Shown here piece after piece: positions 43,264 to 51,466 of a DNA stretch of 57,553 nt (its first letter is position 1; each line of letters begins with the position of its first letter). The stretch comes from PALSA-610 sp038213435 (GTDB taxonomy: Bacteria; Actinomycetota; Acidimicrobiia; IMCC26256; PALSA-610): assembly GCA_038213435.1 (NCBI GenBank), contig JBBQTI010000026.1, positions 1 through 57,553 of the forward strand. Direction: 5' to 3'. The position numbers were made by a program, and so were the translations under genes. The notes below the pieces were generated by a model that saw only the letters and a list, made by a program, of their open reading frames with translations, did not search any database and was not told where the DNA came from.

Positions 43264-44129
43264 CGATCATCGACACCTCGTCGGCTCCGACCGTTCCCGC
43301 CCGCAAGGTCGAGGCACTGAAGCCCGATCTCCTGCTCACCCAGGAGCACCACATGTGCCCCGGCTGCGGCGAGCCTCTCGCGGTGCGCCAATTCCTCGAG
43401 ACGATCGAGGAGCTCGGCGTCGCCACACGCACCATCGCGGTCGCCGGCATAGGTTGCTACACGTCCTTCTCCGGATCGATGGACCTCGATCTCGTGCAGG
43501 CGCTGCACGGGCGCGCGCCGTCGGTCGCGACCGGTGTGAAGCGCATGCTTCCCGACTCGCTCGTCTTCACCTTGCAGGGCGACGGCGACATGGTCAACGA
43601 GGGTCTGCAGGAAGTGCTCCACACCGCGGCCCGAGGGGAGAAGGTGACCTGCATCCTCCTCAACAACGGCGTGTTCGGCGAGACAGGCGGCCATATGACG
43701 GCGACGAGCGTGATCGGACAGCGCACCAAGAACTCGCTCGACGGCCGCGATGCCGAATACCACGGATATCCGATCCTCATCGGCGACCTGATCGCTCAGC
43801 TCCAAGGCGCGTCGTACGTCGCGCGCGGTTCGGTGCACAACGCGGGCTCGGTGGCCCGCACCCGCAAGATGTTCAAGCGGGCGTTCGAATCGCAGCTGCG
43901 CGGCGAGGGCTTCACGTTCGTCGAGGTGCTGACGATGTGCCCGACCGGATGGTTCGTGCCGACCGCCGACGGGCCTAGCTACATGCAGGAGACGCTCGGC
44001 GAGGTGCACATCATGGGCGAGCTGAAGACCGACGGTCGGGTTCGCACGACCGAGGAGCTGCACGCCGAGAACGTCGCCAAGCAACGCGAGCTCGACGAAC
44101 AGCTCGCGCGCGGCGGCATCGAGAAATGA
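43260..44129 (+). CDS. 2-oxoacid:ferredoxin oxidoreductase, beta (ThDP-binding) subunit
   Basis: A 289-residue beta subunit. HMCPGCGEPLAVRQFL (Cys33, Cys36) begins the protein; GIGCYTSFSGSMDLD and the ThDP/Mg motif LQGDGDMVNEGLQEV (GDGD 107-110) with NN135-136 follow. ATGA overlap with the alpha gene. An acyl-CoA dehydrogenase gene follows after 10 nt in the same direction, so the product acyl-CoA may be oxidised next. Confidence 0.93.
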   Translation: MTIIDTSSAPTVPARKVEALKPDLLLTQEHHMCPGCGEPLAVRQFLETIEELGVATRTIAVAGIGCYTSFSGSMDLDLVQALHGRAPSVATGVKRMLPDSLVFTLQGDGDMVNEGLQEVLHTAARGEKVTCILLNNGVFGETGGHMTATSVIGQRTKNSLDGRDAEYHGYPILIGDLIAQLQGASYVARGSVHNAGSVARTRKMFKRAFESQLRGEGFTFVEVLTMCPTGWFVPTADGPSYMQETLGEVHIMGELKTDGRVRTTEELHAENVAKQRELDEQLARGGIEK

Positions 44130-44139
44130 GTCGCTGAGC

Positions 44140-45309
44140 GTGGACTTCCGCTACCCGACCGAGGCCGAGGCGTTTCGCAAGGAGTTCCGCGCCTGGCTCG
44201 AAGCCAACCTGCCCGACGAGCTCGTGGGCGACGGCCTCGGCGGCGGCTCGATGGAGATCGACGAGGAGCGGCTCGAACGTCTGCGCGCCTGGAACCGCGC
44301 TCTGGCCGACGCCCGGTTCGCGGCGATCGCCTGGCCCGAGGAGTGGGGCGGCCGCGGCGCGGGCGTCATGGAGCAGGTCGTGTACGCGGAGGAGATGCAC
44401 CGTGCGCACGCGCCGGGCACGCTCAACCCGCTCGGCCTGTCGAACATCGCGCCGGCGATCATCGAGCACGGAACCACTGAGCAAAAGACCACGCTCCTCC
44501 CCCGCATGTTGCGCGGCGACGACATCTGGTGTCAGGGATTCTCCGAGCCCAACGCAGGCTCCGACCTCGCGTCCCTGCGTACCTCGGCCGTGCGAGACGG
44601 CGACTGCTGGATCGTCAACGGACAGAAGACCTGGAACACGCTCGGCAATATCGCGAACTGGTGCGAGCTGCTCGTACGCACCGATCCGAGCGCTCCCAAG
44701 CACAAGGGCATCACGTGCCTGCTCGTCGACATGACCCTCCCGGGCGTCGAGGTCCTTCCCCTCGTGACGATCACCGGAGAGAAGGAATTCAACGAGATCT
44801 TCTGGACCGACGTGCGCGTCCCGGTCGACCGGACGCTCGGCCCGGTCAACGAAGGCTGGCGCGTGGCGATGACGACGCTTGCGTACGAGCGCGGCACGGT
44901 CGCCAAGCTGCACCTCGGAACCCGCGCCAAGATCCGGCGGCTGATCGACGAGGCCAAGCGCACGCCGATGGGCGATGGCCGCGTGGCCGCGGCCGATCCC
45001 GTGCTGCGTCAGCACGTCGCGCGCGTCTACATGGAGGGCGAGCTGCTGAAGCTGATCTCCGAGCGCGCGCTGTCGGCCGAGCTGCACGGCCGCGCCATGG
45101 GTCCCGAAGGAAGCATCGCGAAGCTCCTGTGGAGCGAGGCCGAACAGCACATCACCGAGGTTGCTTCCGAAGTGCTCGGCCCCGACGCCCTCGCCGGTTC
45201 GTGGGCCCGTGATCGCGTCTACAGCCGCGCGCTGACGATCGCGGGCGGCACGACACAGGTCAACAAGAACATCGTCGCCCAGCGCATTCTCGGCCTCCCC
45301 CGCAACTAA
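44140..45309 (+). CDS. Acyl-CoA dehydrogenase
   Basis: A 389-residue FAD flavoprotein. N-terminal FRYPTEAEAFRKEFRAWLE, ACAD signature FSEPNAGSDLASLRTSAVRD, WIVNGQKTWNT, and the C-terminal RALTIAGGTTQVNKNIVAQR typical of the actinobacterial FadE types; no clear catalytic Glu in the usual place is claimed. It should introduce an alpha-beta double bond into an acyl-CoA. GTG start, 10 nt after the oxidoreductase beta gene. A 52-bp direct repeat follows. Confidence 0.92.
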   Translation: MDFRYPTEAEAFRKEFRAWLEANLPDELVGDGLGGGSMEIDEERLERLRAWNRALADARFAAIAWPEEWGGRGAGVMEQVVYAEEMHRAHAPGTLNPLGLSNIAPAIIEHGTTEQKTTLLPRMLRGDDIWCQGFSEPNAGSDLASLRTSAVRDGDCWIVNGQKTWNTLGNIANWCELLVRTDPSAPKHKGITCLLVDMTLPGVEVLPLVTITGEKEFNEIFWTDVRVPVDRTLGPVNEGWRVAMTTLAYERGTVAKLHLGTRAKIRRLIDEAKRTPMGDGRVAAADPVLRQHVARVYMEGELLKLISERALSAELHGRAMGPEGSIAKLLWSEAEQHITEVASEVLGPDALAGSWARDRVYSRALTIAGGTTQVNKNIVAQRILGLPRN

Positions 45310-45418
45310 TTCCGGGTCGACTCCACGCTCCGCTCCCCTCCGGTCGCTGCGCTGTCGTCTCCCGACTTCCGGGTCGACTCCACGCTCCGCTCCCCTCCGG
45401 TCGCTGCGCTGTCGTCTC
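45310..45418. repeat. Two identical 52-bp direct repeats
   Basis: The sequence beginning ttccgggtcgactcc and ending ctgtcgtctc occurs at 45310-45361 and again at 45367-45418, 57 bp apart and identical. It begins at the acyl-CoA dehydrogenase stop and lies in the convergent gap before the ABC importer. No gene is encoded. Interspersed-repeat origin is likely. Confidence 0.85.
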
Positions 45419-45433
45419 TCTAGCGCGCTCCGC

Positions 45434-46477
45434 TCAGGAGACCAGGGGTGCGGAGCCGTTCCTCGTGGGGAGCGTCTCGCCCGCCGCGAGCGGGAAATGG
45501 CAGGCGACGAACTGGCCCGCATGAATCTCTTGGATCTTCGGCTCTTCGTCGGCGCACTTCGCCTGGGCCTTCGGGCAGCGGGTGCGAAATCGACAACCGG
45601 ACGGGGGCGCGACCGGCGACGGTATCTCGCCGATGACCTTCGCCCGCGCTTCGGGCCGCACACTCGGATCGGGCACCGGGATCGCGTCGAGCAGCACCCG
45701 CGTGTACGGGTGCGCGGGCTGCTGGTAGATGAGGTCTGGCGATCCGACCTCGCAGATCTTGCCGAGGTACATCACGACGACGCGGTCGCTCACATTCTTG
45801 ACGACCGCGAGGTCGTGCGCGATGAAGATGAGCGTCAGGCCGTAGCGGGTCTTCATCTCTTCGAGCAGGTTGAGGATCTGCGCCTGCACCGACACATCGA
45901 GGGCCGACACGGGTTCGTCGCAGATGATGAGCTTGGGCTCCGTGATGACCGCGCGCGCAATCGAGATGCGCTGGCACTGCCCTCCCGAGAACTGATGCGG
46001 CCGGCGCCCGCGCTGGAGGACCGGATCGAGGCCGACGGCCAGCATCATGTCGTCGATCTTGGTCTGCTGCTCCTGCGCGCTTCCGACCTTCCAGATGCGC
46101 AGACCCTCGGCGATGATGTCTTCGACCTTGCGCCGTGGGTTGAGCGACGAGATCGGATCCTGGAAGATCATCTTCATCGCGGTGCGGGTGCGCCGTTGCT
46201 CCTCGCCCGAGAGCTTCGCCATGTCGCGACCCTCGAACAGCACCTGCCCCGACTTCGGCGGCGGCAACTGCATGATCGCCTTGCCGGTCGTCGACTTGCC
46301 GCAGCCCGACTCGCCGACCAGCCCGAGGGTCTCGCCCTCTCTGACGTCGAGGCTGATGTTCGAGACGGCATGCACCTTCAGCCCGCTTCGGCCGGCCGGG
46401 AACTCGACGACCAGGTCCTCGACCCGTAAGAGAACGTCGCCGGGTGCGCGCAGGTGTGCCGTTCCGGTACCGGCCAT
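45434..46477 (-). CDS. Oligopeptide/dipeptide ABC transporter ATP-binding protein (OppF/DppF type)
   Basis: A 347-residue nucleotide-binding subunit for peptide (or nickel) import. Walker A GESGCGKST is at 55-63, Walker B IICDEPVSALD follows, and the C-terminal oligo_HPY region carries CRFRTRCPKAQAKC. The signature is FSGGQCQRISIARA with Cys168 where almost all relatives have Arg. Starts TGATG, overlapping the OppD-type gene by one base. Confidence 0.93.
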   Translation of the reverse strand: MAGTGTAHLRAPGDVLLRVEDLVVEFPAGRSGLKVHAVSNISLDVREGETLGLVGESGCGKSTTGKAIMQLPPPKSGQVLFEGRDMAKLSGEEQRRTRTAMKMIFQDPISSLNPRRKVEDIIAEGLRIWKVGSAQEQQTKIDDMMLAVGLDPVLQRGRRPHQFSGGQCQRISIARAVITEPKLIICDEPVSALDVSVQAQILNLLEEMKTRYGLTLIFIAHDLAVVKNVSDRVVVMYLGKICEVGSPDLIYQQPAHPYTRVLLDAIPVPDPSVRPEARAKVIGEIPSPVAPPSGCRFRTRCPKAQAKCADEEPKIQEIHAGQFVACHFPLAAGETLPTRNGSAPLVS

Positions 46478-47613
46478 CAGACCGTGATCCCGGTGAGGAC
46501 GGCTTCGCCTTCCATGCGCACCGGAAGGCCGGTCGCAGTCTCGCCCGCCGACAGGTTGCGCGCGAGCGCCTCGACCCCCGCCTGGCTTCCTACCGGGAAG
46601 AAGCACCGGAACGCGTGGCCGGGAATCTCGGCGTCGACCAGCTTCGGCTCATCGGTTATGCACTTCGCCTGCGCGTAGGGGCAGCGCGCCGCGAACTTGC
46701 ACCCGGGGGGCGGACTCACGAGGTCGGGCGGCCGGCCGGCGATCGCATCGAGCTTGGAGTGGCTCGGCTGGCCGAGCTTCGGGATCGATTTCAGCAACGC
46801 CTCGGTGTACGGATGACGCGTGTGCTCGAAGAGCGAGCGGGTCGGTGCGCGTTCGACGACCCGGCCCGCGTACATCACCGCGATGTCGTCGGTCCGGCCC
46901 GCGACCACACCGAGGTCGTGCGTGACGAGCACCATTGCCATGAAACGCTCCCGCTGCTGCTGCTGCAGCAGATCGAGGATCTGCGCCTGCACGGTCACGT
47001 CGAGCGCAGTGGTCGGCTCGTCCGCGAACAACAGCTTGGGACCACACGCGAGCGCGATGGCAATCATCACGCGCTGACGCATGCCGCCGGACAGCTGATG
47101 CGGATACTCCCGCAGCCGCCGCTCCGCCTCGGGGATACCGACCGACGTGAGCAGCGCGAGCGCAGTTTCCTCCGCGTAGTCCTTCGTCACGTCGAAGTGG
47201 AACCGCAGCGACTCCATGATCTGGTTTCCGACCCGCATCACCGGGTTCAGCGATGTCATCGGGTCCTGGAACACCATCGCCATCTGCGTGCCCCAATACG
47301 TGCGCATCGCGTTGCCGGTGGCCTTGCCGATCTGGCGTCCCTCGAAGGTCACGCTCCCCTGCCGGAGGGCGTTCCGCGGCAGCAACCCCATGATCGAGCG
47401 CGACAGAACCGATTTGCCACAGCCCGACTCGCCGACGATCCCGATCGTCTTGCCCCGCTCCAGGTTGAACGACACGCCGTCGACGGCATGCACCAGACCG
47501 CGCGGTGTCTTGAACTGCGTCTTGACCTCGTCGACCTCGAGCAACGAGCCGTCGAGCGGTGCGTCTGCGAATCGCTCGGTGCCCGGCGCGGCACCGCGCT
47601 TGCGTCGGCTCAT
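46477..47613 (-). CDS. Oligopeptide/dipeptide ABC transporter ATP-binding protein (OppD/DppD type)
   Basis: A 378-residue nucleotide-binding subunit. Walker A GESGCGKS is at 61-68, FQDPMTSLNPVMRVG is the Q-loop region, the signature is LSGGMRQRVMIAIA, then FADEPTTALDVTVQ, and oligo_HPY CKFAARCPYAQAKC. Together with the OppF-type partner it powers the two permeases. ATGA overlap with the permease gene. N-terminal 20 residues are disordered. Confidence 0.94.
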   Translation of the reverse strand: MSRRKRGAAPGTERFADAPLDGSLLEVDEVKTQFKTPRGLVHAVDGVSFNLERGKTIGIVGESGCGKSVLSRSIMGLLPRNALRQGSVTFEGRQIGKATGNAMRTYWGTQMAMVFQDPMTSLNPVMRVGNQIMESLRFHFDVTKDYAEETALALLTSVGIPEAERRLREYPHQLSGGMRQRVMIAIALACGPKLLFADEPTTALDVTVQAQILDLLQQQQRERFMAMVLVTHDLGVVAGRTDDIAVMYAGRVVERAPTRSLFEHTRHPYTEALLKSIPKLGQPSHSKLDAIAGRPPDLVSPPPGCKFAARCPYAQAKCITDEPKLVDAEIPGHAFRCFFPVGSQAGVEALARNLSAGETATGLPVRMEGEAVLTGITV

Positions 47614-48557
47614 AGCGCGCTCTCGCGCACGTCGAAGCGTGCGCGCACGACGTCGCCGAGGTAGTTCAGGGCGAGCACGGAGAGGAAGATCAGGATCGAG
47701 GGCACGATCCAAACCGCAGGCGCGGAGTTGAGGTTGCTCAGCTGGGAGTAGATCATGTTGCCCCACGACGGGTTGGGCTCCTGGATGCTCACGCCGAACA
47801 CCGCGAGCGCACCCTCGAGCACCAGCACGATCGCCACACCGAGCAGCGCGATCGACGCCATCGCGGGAACGACGTTGGGCAGCACCTCCCGGAACATGAC
47901 CCGTCGGCTCGTCGCGCCCTGCGCGCGTGCCGCCATCACGAACTCCCGCTGCGACCACGAGATCGCGCTCGCCCGCGTGATGCGCCCGAGGAGCGGCACC
48001 GACACGATCCCGACGGCCAAGATGACGACGAGGACGCGATGGCCCCATTCGCCGGACGTCGTACCACCCGAGGGCTTCACCGGCGCCAGGACCGCCACGA
48101 GGGTGAGCGCGAGCACCAACTGAGGGAACGCCAGGAAGATGTTGAAGAACGCACCCAGCACGGTGTCGGTCAGGCCACCCTTGAAGCCGGCGATCAGTCC
48201 GAGAAGACCGCCGATCAGCGTTCCGAACGCGATCGAACCTACGGCGATGAGGAGCGACGCACGAGCTCCCCAGATCACACGGCTGAGCACGTCCCGTCCG
48301 GAGTCGTCACTGCCGAGGATGTGTCCGGACGTGAACACGCCGGCCTTGGGATGCAGGTAGTCGCCCACCATCGGCGATTTGAGCGGAAGAAGCGGGGCAA
48401 TGACCGCGACGACAACGACGAACGCGAGCCAACCGATGCCCAGCCACGCGAGCACACCGATCCCGGGTTTCTCGAAGACCTCGGGCGGCGGCTCCTCGAT
48501 GGCAGCGGCCGCGCCCAGACTGCCGGCAACGAGCTCAGTGTCAGCCGATTCGAGCAC
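47610..48557 (-). CDS. Peptide ABC transporter permease (OppC/DppC type)
   Basis: A 315-residue membrane protein with a first transmembrane helix at about 38-58 (GIGWLAFVVVVAVIAPLLPL), then ILGSDDSGRDVLSRVIWGAR and the permease EAA-type loop REFVMAARAQGATSRRVMFR. Start is GTG; it overlaps the OppB-type gene by 17 nt. The pair forms the translocation pore. Confidence 0.93.
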   Translation of the reverse strand: MLESADTELVAGSLGAAAAIEEPPPEVFEKPGIGVLAWLGIGWLAFVVVVAVIAPLLPLKSPMVGDYLHPKAGVFTSGHILGSDDSGRDVLSRVIWGARASLLIAVGSIAFGTLIGGLLGLIAGFKGGLTDTVLGAFFNIFLAFPQLVLALTLVAVLAPVKPSGGTTSGEWGHRVLVVILAVGIVSVPLLGRITRASAISWSQREFVMAARAQGATSRRVMFREVLPNVVPAMASIALLGVAIVLVLEGALAVFGVSIQEPNPSWGNMIYSQLSNLNSAPAVWIVPSILIFLSVLALNYLGDVVRARFDVRESAL

Positions 48558-49500
48558 CGCGGATCCTCGGGTCGAGCACGCGGTAGAGCATGTCCACCGC
48601 GACGTTGACGAGCACGTACACGATCGCGACCACGGCGATGTAGTCCTGCAACGCGATGTATTGGCGGCGGTTGATGGCGTCGCCGATCGCGAAGCCGAGG
48701 CCGTTCAGATGGAAGATGACCTCGACGATCAACGCCCCGCCGATGAGCTGGCCGACGTTCAAGCCGGCGACGGTCAGCAGCGTCAGGCTCGACGGTCGCA
48801 ATGCATGACGCCAGAGGACGCGCCCATCGCTGATCCCCTTGCTCTTCGCCATCAGGATGTAGTCCTCCTGCAGGGTCGCGACCATGTCGCTTCGCAGCAG
48901 GCGTGCGTACACCGCCACCTGACCGATGGTGATCGCCATCACGGGCATCGCGAGGTGCTTGAAGTGCGCGACCGGATCACTGCCGAGCGAAACCCAGCCC
49001 TCGGTCGGGAGAAGATGTCGTTGGACGCTGAGGAACAACAGCATCAACGTCGCCGTGACGTACACCGGGATGCTCAGCAAGAGAAATGCGATCCCGTTCG
49101 AGAGGTCGTCGAAGCGCGTTCCGGCGCGATACGCCGTATAGACGCCTAACGGAACGGCGATCAACAACGTCAGGATCTGCACGTACAGCATCAAGAGCAG
49201 CGACCGCGGCAGCGTGTCCTTGACGCGACCCGAGATCGACTGTCCGCGCACATTCGGTCCGGCGTACTCACGCCCCATGTCGCCCGTCAGGAAGTGACCC
49301 AGCCACTTGCCGTAGCGCACGACAACGTTCTCGTTCAGGTTCAGCTGGTTCCGGATGTTCGCGCGGTCCTGCTCCGACGAGAACGGAGCGATCGTCGTGA
49401 CCGGGTCTCCCGGCAGGAGCGCGGTGAGGATCGACGTGAAGAACGTGACGACGACCAGCACCACGATCAGCTGGATCACCCGTCGCACGAGCACACGCAC
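48541..49500 (-). CDS. Peptide ABC transporter permease (OppB/DppB type)
   Basis: A 319-residue permease. The N-terminal helix (RRVIQLIVVLVVVTFFTSIL) is followed by LPGDPV and the loop with NENVVVRYGKWLGHFLTGDM typical of OppB. The EAA-type loop is LQEDYILMAKSKGISDGRVL and the last periplasmic segment ends with IVEVIFHLNGLG. It follows the substrate-binding gene by 42 nt. Confidence 0.94.
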   Translation of the reverse strand: MRVLVRRVIQLIVVLVVVTFFTSILTALLPGDPVTTIAPFSSEQDRANIRNQLNLNENVVVRYGKWLGHFLTGDMGREYAGPNVRGQSISGRVKDTLPRSLLLMLYVQILTLLIAVPLGVYTAYRAGTRFDDLSNGIAFLLLSIPVYVTATLMLLFLSVQRHLLPTEGWVSLGSDPVAHFKHLAMPVMAITIGQVAVYARLLRSDMVATLQEDYILMAKSKGISDGRVLWRHALRPSSLTLLTVAGLNVGQLIGGALIVEVIFHLNGLGFAIGDAINRRQYIALQDYIAVVAIVYVLVNVAVDMLYRVLDPRIRGARIG

Positions 49501-49542
49501 GCGTCGTCCTCCCCTTCGCTCCCGCCTGCCGTCAATCGCCGA

Positions 49543-51306
49543 TCAACATTTTCCGGCGTCGCACCACAGGCCGTCGACCGGATGCCCCGTCGGGAGTCCC
49601 TCGAACGGCTTGGCACCGTCCGGAAGCGCCGGGCCGAGGACGCCGTGGACGTCCGGCTTGTATGCCACCGTCCACAGCGACCACTGCGACCACAAGTTCC
49701 ACAGTTGCTTCGCGAACTCCTTGTTGATGTCCTGGTAGAGGCGGGTCCGCTCCGCAGCAACGTTGCTCTGCCGGGCCTTGTCGAAGGCGCCGTTGATGAC
49801 GGGGTCGTTGAAGCCGCCGAAGTTGACCGGGTTGTCGCACGCGGGGGCACCGTTCGGGTCGGTTCCCACCGGCGGCGAGTTGGCGCAGTGCCACCACACG
49901 TACTGCGTGTCGTCGTCGGCGCCAGGGTGGTTGCGCCAGAGCGTCGCGTCGAACTTCCGCGAGATCGCGATGTCGATCAACGTGCTCTGGTCGGCCACCG
50001 AGTGCAGCTGCACCTTGACGCCGGCGTTCTGCTGCACCATCTGCTGCACCAGGACGGCGTCCTGCGTCGTCGACGGGTCCGCGGTGTGGTTCAGCGTGAA
50101 CGTCAGGTCCTTGCCGGTCTCCTGCTTGTACGCCGCGGCGGCGGCCTTGGCCTTCTCGGGACTGAACGTCGCCAGGCCCGTGTCGGCGAGATATCCGTCG
50201 ACTCCCGGAGCGAACGGACCGGATGCGTTCTGCTGGATGCCGTCGTTGCGCAGCCGGTTATAGGTGTCGCGGTCGACCGCGTACGCGACCGCTTGGCGCG
50301 CCGACAGGTGGCTGAACGGCGACGGCGTGCACGGGGTCGGGGAACACGACGGCGTGGCGTTCAGCATCGCGTAGCCGACCTCGGTGAACTTGTCGGACTC
50401 GGTGTTCTTGAGCTTGCCGGCGTCGCGGTCCTTGCGGATCTTCACGACTTGCTGCGCGTCCGAGGTGTGGATCGCCTGGAAGTCGCCGGCCTGGAGCGAC
50501 GACGTGCGCTTCGCGCCGTCCTCTTGCGGCACGAACGTGATCTGGTTGAGGTACGGCAGCTGCATTCCCGTCTTCGGGTCCTTGTACCAGTAGCTCGGGT
50601 TGCGCTTGGCGACGAACTTGTCGCCGAACTTCCAGGACACGTACTCGAACGGCCCGGTGCCGATGAGCTTCGTGTTGCAGTCGGGCGACTTCATTTGCGC
50701 CTCGGCCATGATCCCCACCCGGCTGCTGCTCCAGAGGAACCACGGCAAAGCGCTCCACGGCACCTTGCTCGTCACCTTCACGGTGAGCGCGTCGACCACG
50801 TCGACCGCGGTGATATCGGCGAACACGAACACGAAGAGCAGATTGTCCTTGCGGTAGTGGTCGAGGTTGTCCTTCACCGCCTGCGCGTCGAGCGCGGTGC
50901 CGTCGTGGAACTTGATGCCCGGCCGGAGCTTGATGGTCCAGATCTTGTTGTTCTGGGTGCCCGTCACCGACTCGGCCAGGTACGGGTGGATCTTGCCGTC
51001 GGCGCCCGGCATCGTCAGCGTGTCGTAGACCGAGCGCGCGACCTGGATGCCGCCGATCGCGAGCTGCGCCTTGTACAGGCAGTACCCGCCGGCGGTGTCG
51101 GCCTCGATGCCGTACGTCAGGTTCCCGCCCGCGACAGGCTTGGCGTTGGGGTCGTCGGCGCCGACGACACCCAGTGTCGTCGTCGGACCGTTGTTCGTGT
51201 TGGAGCCGCCCTTCTTGGCGCTGCTCCCACATGCGGACGCGATCACGGCGAGCGCCGCGACGACTGCGATGGCGGTCGTAGCGCGCGACCTGCGACTCCG
51301 TACCAC
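49543..51306 (-). CDS. Peptide/solute ABC transporter substrate-binding lipoprotein (SBP_bac_5)
   Basis: A 587-residue lipoprotein of the DppA/OppA family. Signal peptide ends at lipobox IASAC. Conserved: GGNLTYGIEADTAGGYC, WTIKLRPGIKFHDGTALDAQ, NPSYW, and AVAYAVDRDTYNRLRNDGIQ. It should capture a peptide or related solute outside the membrane. GTG start. A TGTGA-N6-TCACA site lies 100 nt upstream. Confidence 0.94.
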   Translation of the reverse strand: MVRSRRSRATTAIAVVAALAVIASACGSSAKKGGSNTNNGPTTTLGVVGADDPNAKPVAGGNLTYGIEADTAGGYCLYKAQLAIGGIQVARSVYDTLTMPGADGKIHPYLAESVTGTQNNKIWTIKLRPGIKFHDGTALDAQAVKDNLDHYRKDNLLFVFVFADITAVDVVDALTVKVTSKVPWSALPWFLWSSSRVGIMAEAQMKSPDCNTKLIGTGPFEYVSWKFGDKFVAKRNPSYWYKDPKTGMQLPYLNQITFVPQEDGAKRTSSLQAGDFQAIHTSDAQQVVKIRKDRDAGKLKNTESDKFTEVGYAMLNATPSCSPTPCTPSPFSHLSARQAVAYAVDRDTYNRLRNDGIQQNASGPFAPGVDGYLADTGLATFSPEKAKAAAAAYKQETGKDLTFTLNHTADPSTTQDAVLVQQMVQQNAGVKVQLHSVADQSTLIDIAISRKFDATLWRNHPGADDDTQYVWWHCANSPPVGTDPNGAPACDNPVNFGGFNDPVINGAFDKARQSNVAAERTRLYQDINKEFAKQLWNLWSQWSLWTVAYKPDVHGVLGPALPDGAKPFEGLPTGHPVDGLWCDAGKC

Positions 51307-51405
51307 GGTTCCCCCCGATTCGAGCCGGAGCTCGCGCCCCGACCTATCAGATCGATGTTGTCAGACGATGTTTGCGAACTGCTCTGTTGCGAAACTGCTC
51401 TCGAG

Positions 51406-51421
51406 TGTGACCGACGTCACA
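51406..51421. promoter_or_regulatory. Crp/GlxR-type binding site upstream of the importer operon
   Basis: TGTGACCGACGTCACA matches the Crp consensus TGTGA-N6-TCACA exactly on both half sites. It lies in the 160-nt gap between the importer's first gene (start 51306) and the thiolase stop, so cAMP-responsive control of the importer is predicted. Confidence 0.6.
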
Positions 51422-51466
51422 TTCGAGGAGTGTAACGGTGGAAGTTACGGATGGCTTCGCGCCTTG

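Noticed and set aside
49294..51435. 713-codon plus-strand frame opposite the substrate-binding lipoprotein
   Set aside because: Antisense shadow; the lipoprotein is unmistakable.
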